Origin: DASWHK01 sp036398215
GTDB taxonomy: Bacteria; Acidobacteriota; UBA890
DNA: 61,338 nucleotides
Reading direction: 5' to 3'
NCBI GenBank assembly: GCA_036398215.1
Contig: DASWHK010000225.1
Location: forward strand, 1-61,338
The position numbers were made by a program, and so were the translations under genes. The notes under the pieces were generated by a model. That model saw only the letters and a list, made by a program, of their open reading frames with translations, did not search any database and was not told where the DNA came from. Below are positions 58,508-61,338 of the stretch, piece by piece; positions within the stretch are counted from its first letter, which is position 1, and each line of letters opens with the position of its first letter.

Positions 58508-58556
58508 TTGCGGATCCGAGCCCTGGACCGTATCCTCCGAGTATCTGAACTTCAGA
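58508..58556 (+). promoter_or_regulatory. abrB-antitoxin promoter and operator
   Basis: TTGCGG (58508-58513) and TATCCT (58531-58536) are 17 bp apart. A palindrome TCTGAACTTCAGA (58544-58556) lies at the expected transcription start. It is upstream of the intact AbrB-like antitoxin gene. Confidence 0.6.
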
Positions 58557-58578
58557 GATTCGTACTACTGAGGCAACG

Positions 58579-58881
58579 ATGACCGAACGCTCCACAAGGG
58601 TCGGCAAGCGCGGCACCGTGGTGATCCCTTCGCCCACGCGGCGCCGCTACGGCATCGAAGAAGGCACACTGCTCATTGTTGCCGAGCGGGCCGAGGGCAT
58701 TCTGCTGCGGCCCGCAAAGCTCGTTCCAACGGAGATCTACTCGCCGGAGCGGATCGCCGAGTTCCTGCTCTCGAACGCCGTGAGCGATGCCGACTACGAG
58801 GCCGCCTGCGACGAGGTCCGGCGCCTGGGGCTCGACCCCGACGACATCAAGCACGTCCGCCCGATGGGGGAGGATTCGTGA
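58579..58881 (+). CDS. AbrB/MazE-type (SpoVT) antitoxin, orphaned
   Basis: A 100-residue protein. A swapped-hairpin AbrB domain (STRVGKRGTVVIPSPTRRRYGIEEGTLLIVAERAEGILLRPAKL) precedes an acidic, helical, toxin-binding tail (ADYEAACDEVRRLGLDPDD). GAGG stands before ATG 58579. The gene four bases downstream begins as its PIN toxin but breaks off after about 17 residues, so the antitoxin survives without a functional partner here. Confidence 0.85.
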   Translation: MTERSTRVGKRGTVVIPSPTRRRYGIEEGTLLIVAERAEGILLRPAKLVPTEIYSPERIAEFLLSNAVSDADYEAACDEVRRLGLDPDDIKHVRPMGEDS

Positions 58882-58884
58882 GCG

Positions 58885-58941
58885 GTGGGCATCCTGTTCC
58901 TCGATGCCAACGTACTCTTCAGCGCCGCCTACCTGACCCTT
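58885..58941 (+). pseudogene. PIN-domain toxin, first ~17 codons only
   Basis: Starting at GTG 58885 the frame reads VGILFLDANVLFSAAYLT, a typical beginning of the PIN toxins paired with AbrB antitoxins, including the first catalytic Asp. The sequence then turns into an Arg-rich frame with no PIN similarity. The rest of the toxin has been lost. It is a different PIN subgroup from the broken gene at 57961-58335, so the two are not halves of one gene. Confidence 0.7.
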
Positions 58942-58981
58942 CGGGGGGATCTGAGGCGGACAAGAAGAGGCTCTGAGCGGA

Positions 58982-59297
58982 TCAGGTGTCGAACGGCTCC
59001 ACCAGCCGGCTCTTACGCACCACCCACTCCTCGGTGTCGGGGTCGATCACGATCGACGGCGACGTCATACGGATAGGTGAACGCGTAGCGGAGGTCGGAG
59101 TCGCCGCGATCGCCGATGACCAGCTCGTCGACCCACTCGATCATCGCGCCGCCGCGCTCGTCGAACGGCACATGGGCAAACTCGACGACCGCGAGACCCT
59201 CCGGCGCCGGAACGGTCCAGTCGGCAAACTCGAGCGGCTCGGAGCAGGCTCCGGCGAACAGGAACGCGACCAGGGCGATACCGGCACGAGAGTTCAT
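58982..59297 (-). pseudogene. frameshifted lipoprotein fragment, propeller-like
   Basis: From ATG 59297: a lipoprotein signal (IALVAFLFAGAC), then PLEFADWTVPAPEGLAVVEF and LRYAFTYPYDVAVD, as at the start of six-bladed propeller lipoproteins. After AVD the frame becomes Arg-rich and ends soon. A neighbouring frame reads VIDPDTEEWVVRKSRLVEPFDT followed by a stop at 58982, which looks like the natural C-terminus. A frameshift, or an internal deletion joining out of frame near 59050-59070, explains both. Confidence 0.55.
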
Positions 59298-59331
59298 GAG
59301 CCGCAGCCTACTATGGGGATACCCCCGGGGC

Positions 59332-59448
59332 TCAATGGGTTCCCCCGGTCGCCGTGTACCAACACTGGATGGAATTGCCGCCGGGCCCGTTGACCCTGAG
59401 GTAGTACCAGGTTGATCCGTCGACGGCGTTCCAGGTGCAGTGGTGTCG
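59332..59448 (-). pseudogene. 3' fragment of a secreted protein domain
   Basis: One minus-strand frame gives CTWNAVDGSTWYYLRVNGPG, then QCWYTATGGTH and a stop. This matches a C-terminal motif (TWNAV-G-TWYYLWVN) seen in extracellular proteins of this kind of bacterium. There is no start or body upstream. The fragment is too short for a firm family call. Confidence 0.4.
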
Positions 59449-59532
59449 GAGATGGAGCCGCTGGGCGAGGTCCGCCCGGATCCTCGCCGCGCTCCGGGCC
59501 GCGGTTGTCAGCGGCTCGGCGGGGCTGGGACA

Positions 59533-60669
59533 ATGCAGTTTCAGCCACCAACGTCAATGAACATGCCCACCATCGATCAGCTTGCCCGCCCGCTCCGAGA
59601 TCTGCGCATCTCGGTAACCGACCGCTGCAACTTCCGCTGCCGCTACTGCATGCCGCGGGAAGTGTTCGGGGAGGGCTACAAGTTCCTGTCGCGACGGGCC
59701 ATCCTGCGTTTCGAGGAGATCCATCGCATCGTGCGGCTGGCGGCGGACCTCGGCGTCGAGAAGGTGCGGATCACCGGCGGCGAGCCGTTGCTGCGCAACG
59801 ATTTGCCGGAGCTCGTCAAGATGCTGGCGGGGATCGAGGTTCCGCCGGGCAACGGGTCGACGGGTCCGATCGGCACGCTCCGCCAGGGGGCGCAAGCGGG
59901 CGAACCGACCGCTGAGGACGGCATCGAAACCGCCGACGGGCGCCGGCTCGAGATCGCGCTGACCACCAACGGCGCGCTGCTCGCCCAGCATGCCGCCCGG
60001 CTGGCCGCGGCTGGCCTCGATCGGGTTACCGTCAGCCTCGACTCGCTCGACGAGGCGACCTTCCAGCGCATGAACGACGCCGACTTCGCCGTCGCCGAGG
60101 TGCTCGGGGGGATCGAGGCGGCGGCCGCCGCCGGCCTCGGCCCGATCAAGATCAACGCGGTCGTGCAGCGCGGCGTCAACGACGACGGCGTCGTCGAGCT
60201 GGCGCGCCACTTCAAGGGCAGCGGGCACATCGTCCGCTTCATCGAGTTCATGGACGTCGGCACGACCAACGCCTGGCGGCTCGACGAGGTGGTCAGCGGG
60301 GCCGAGATCATCGAGCGGATCACCAAGGAGCTTCCCGCCGAGCCGATCGGGCCCGCCTATCGCGGCGAGGTGGCGCGACGCTGGCGTTACAAGGACGGCG
60401 GCGGCGAGTTCGGCGTGATCACCTCGGTCAGCCAGCCGTTCTGCGGCGATTGCACCCGGCTGCGCCTGTCGGCCGAGGGCTCGTTCTACACCTGTCTGTT
60501 CGCGTCGGCGGGCACCGACGTGCGCGACGCCATTCGCTCGGGGGCCTCCGACGACACCCTGCGCGAGCTGATCGCCGGCGTCTGGCGGCAGCGCCGTGAC
60601 CGCTACTCGGAGCTGCGCAAGGAAGGCGAGGCCGCAGCGCGCATCGAGATGTCCTACATCGGCGGCTAG
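59533..60669 (+). CDS. moaA: GTP 3',8-cyclase MoaA
   Basis: A 378-residue radical-SAM enzyme for the first step of molybdenum-cofactor synthesis. The SAM cluster motif is CNFRCRYC (Cys 32, 36, 39). ITGGEPLLR and FIEFMDVG are present. The second cluster is FCGDCTRLRLSAEGSFYTC with the CxxC-x13-C spacing, and the essential C-terminal Gly-Gly is present (MSYIGG). An insert of about 35 residues (GNGSTGPIGTLRQGAQAG... to ETADGRR) lies between the LVKML helix and the EIALTTNG strand. The start may be ATG 59533, 59557 or 59563; none has a strong Shine-Dalgarno. No other moa genes are in the window. Confidence 0.95.
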   Translation: MQFQPPTSMNMPTIDQLARPLRDLRISVTDRCNFRCRYCMPREVFGEGYKFLSRRAILRFEEIHRIVRLAADLGVEKVRITGGEPLLRNDLPELVKMLAGIEVPPGNGSTGPIGTLRQGAQAGEPTAEDGIETADGRRLEIALTTNGALLAQHAARLAAAGLDRVTVSLDSLDEATFQRMNDADFAVAEVLGGIEAAAAAGLGPIKINAVVQRGVNDDGVVELARHFKGSGHIVRFIEFMDVGTTNAWRLDEVVSGAEIIERITKELPAEPIGPAYRGEVARRWRYKDGGGEFGVITSVSQPFCGDCTRLRLSAEGSFYTCLFASAGTDVRDAIRSGASDDTLRELIAGVWRQRRDRYSELRKEGEAAARIEMSYIGG

Positions 60670-61313
60670 CCGGTGAACGCGCCGCTGCCCTTGCCCTGCG
60701 TGAAGTAGGGGTTGTCGCCGGAGGCGTGGTCGGTGGTGTCGTAGACGCTCTGAATCTCGGGGATCTGCTCCTTGAGCATGCGCTCGATCCCGTGCTTGAG
60801 CGTCACGTCGACCATCCCGCAGCCCTGGCAGCCGCCGCCGAGCTCGACGTAGGCGATCCCGTCCTTGACCTCGAGCAGCGTCACGTGGCCGCCGTGCATG
60901 CCGACGCCCGGGTTGATCTGCTCCTCGATGAAGCTCTGCACGCGGTTGAAGAGCGGATCGCTGCTGGGGTCGGGCTCGTTGGGGTTGTTGACGCTGAAGC
61001 CGCCCCCCGAGATGCTGTCGACGTAGTCGACGGTGGCGCCGCGCAGCAGGTGGAAGCTGAAGCCGTCGACCAGCAGGTCGAAGCCGTCCTGCGGAACCAC
61101 AACGTCGTTGTCCTGCCGGCGGTCGAACTTGAAGCCGTAGTCGTAGCTGGTGCGGCCGCCCTGCACGTAGACGCGCAGGCCGACCTCCTCAGGCTGCTCG
61201 GTGGACTCGGCGAACTCGAGGACCTTCAGCGCCGCGGCGGTGGTGAACGCGATCGGCCGGCTGTCGACCTTGGCGTCCTGCAGTGGCGACTTGGTTTCGG
61301 TCTCTTGGCTCAT
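60666..61313 (-). CDS. nfuA: NfuA-type iron-sulfur cluster carrier
   Basis: A 215-residue protein. The N-terminal half is a degenerate A-type (IscA/HesB) domain (LRVYVQGGRTSYDYGFKFDR) without the cluster cysteines, as usual in NfuA. The C-terminal half is a NifU-like domain with VELGGGCQGCGMVDVTLKHGIE, where the CxxC pair holds a 4Fe-4S cluster across a dimer. It delivers clusters to apoproteins. MoaA, next to it and convergent, needs two clusters. GGAGGAACCC precedes ATG 61313. A short variable tail follows the domain. Confidence 0.92.
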   Translation of the reverse strand: MSQETETKSPLQDAKVDSRPIAFTTAAALKVLEFAESTEQPEEVGLRVYVQGGRTSYDYGFKFDRRQDNDVVVPQDGFDLLVDGFSFHLLRGATVDYVDSISGGGFSVNNPNEPDPSSDPLFNRVQSFIEEQINPGVGMHGGHVTLLEVKDGIAYVELGGGCQGCGMVDVTLKHGIERMLKEQIPEIQSVYDTTDHASGDNPYFTQGKGSGAFTG

Positions 61314-61338
61314 GGGTTCCTCCGCGCCGGCCCGCAAA

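Noticed and set aside
57961..58941. The two PIN fragments as halves of one gene split by inversion
   Set aside because: The N-terminal piece is of the AbrB-linked PIN type and the C-terminal piece of the COG5573 type. Both would need the same central region, and the antitoxin lies between them in the original orientation.
59294..59557. Minus-strand frame upstream of moaA as a gene
   Set aside because: Its product is Arg/Pro-rich without domains; another frame in the same DNA gives a recognisable C-terminal fragment (TWNAV...WYYLRVN).

Overview
The window is GC-rich, gene-dense bacterial chromosome with no plasmid or phage backbone. Two very long orphan FtsX/MacB-type permeases, each paired with a PadR regulator (the ADOP arrangement), together with secreted S9 peptidases, TPR/sulfatase proteins and choice-of-anchor lipoprotein-like genes, point to the phylum Acidobacteriota. 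That placement is an inference from gene content; there is no rRNA here to confirm it.

Layout. (1) 1-4.5 kb: a partial APH/AAA kinase, a DsbA-like lipoprotein, and two adjacent PPK2 genes that look like a two-domain polyphosphate:AMP phosphotransferase split in two. (2) 5.0-11.6 kb: a secreted FG-GAP/LVIVD protein, a small outer-membrane barrel, then an overlapping run RHH antitoxin - Doc toxin - ECF42-type sigma factor - gutted VOC gene - YCII/DGPF protein - DUF1428 protein. (3) 11.6-20.8 kb (minus strand): a DUF4097 protein, higBA, two PadR-ADOP cassettes with different palindromic operators, and brnTA with an attached ParD tail fragment. (4) 20.8-25 kb: a secreted DUF1028 protein, an outer-membrane protein, an Xre-RES toxin-antitoxin pair whose toxin seems to start at CTG, and tRNA-Ser(CGA). 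(5) 25-34 kb (minus strand): an ECF sigma / zinc-finger anti-sigma / membrane-protein operon, a TPR-thioredoxin-like protein, a CPA1 antiporter and a HEAT-cyclophilin lipoprotein. (6) 34.4-40.6 kb: a complete Mrp Na+/H+ antiporter operon with fused MrpA-MrpB. (7) 40.6-49.4 kb: a J-domain protein, an N-formylglutamate amidohydrolase, a 74-bp tandem repeat, a sulfatase-fold TPR protein, a Tat-exported GH99-like protein and an S9 peptidase. (8) 49.6-55.4 kb: a TAXI-TRAP transporter locus containing one intact and one hollowed-out copy of the binding-protein gene, split by a methyltransferase, followed by a FitAB/VapBC pair. (9) 55.5-61.3 kb: a second S9 peptidase, a cluster of broken genes around an intact AbrB antitoxin, then moaA and nfuA converging on a shared stop palindrome.

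The strongest recurrent theme is decay that preserves coupling. Two genes (VOC at 10.5 kb, TAXI at 52.2 kb) have lost their middles but keep their ribosome-binding site, start, reading frame and the 4-nt stop/start overlap with the next gene. A ParD antitoxin has lost its DNA-binding head but is coupled to BrnA, and the mrpA stop/start junction is reiterated before mrpC. Five apparently intact toxin-antitoxin modules and several broken ones are spread through the window, most with clear palindromic operators. All functional calls are from reading sequence and family knowledge only; no database search was run.
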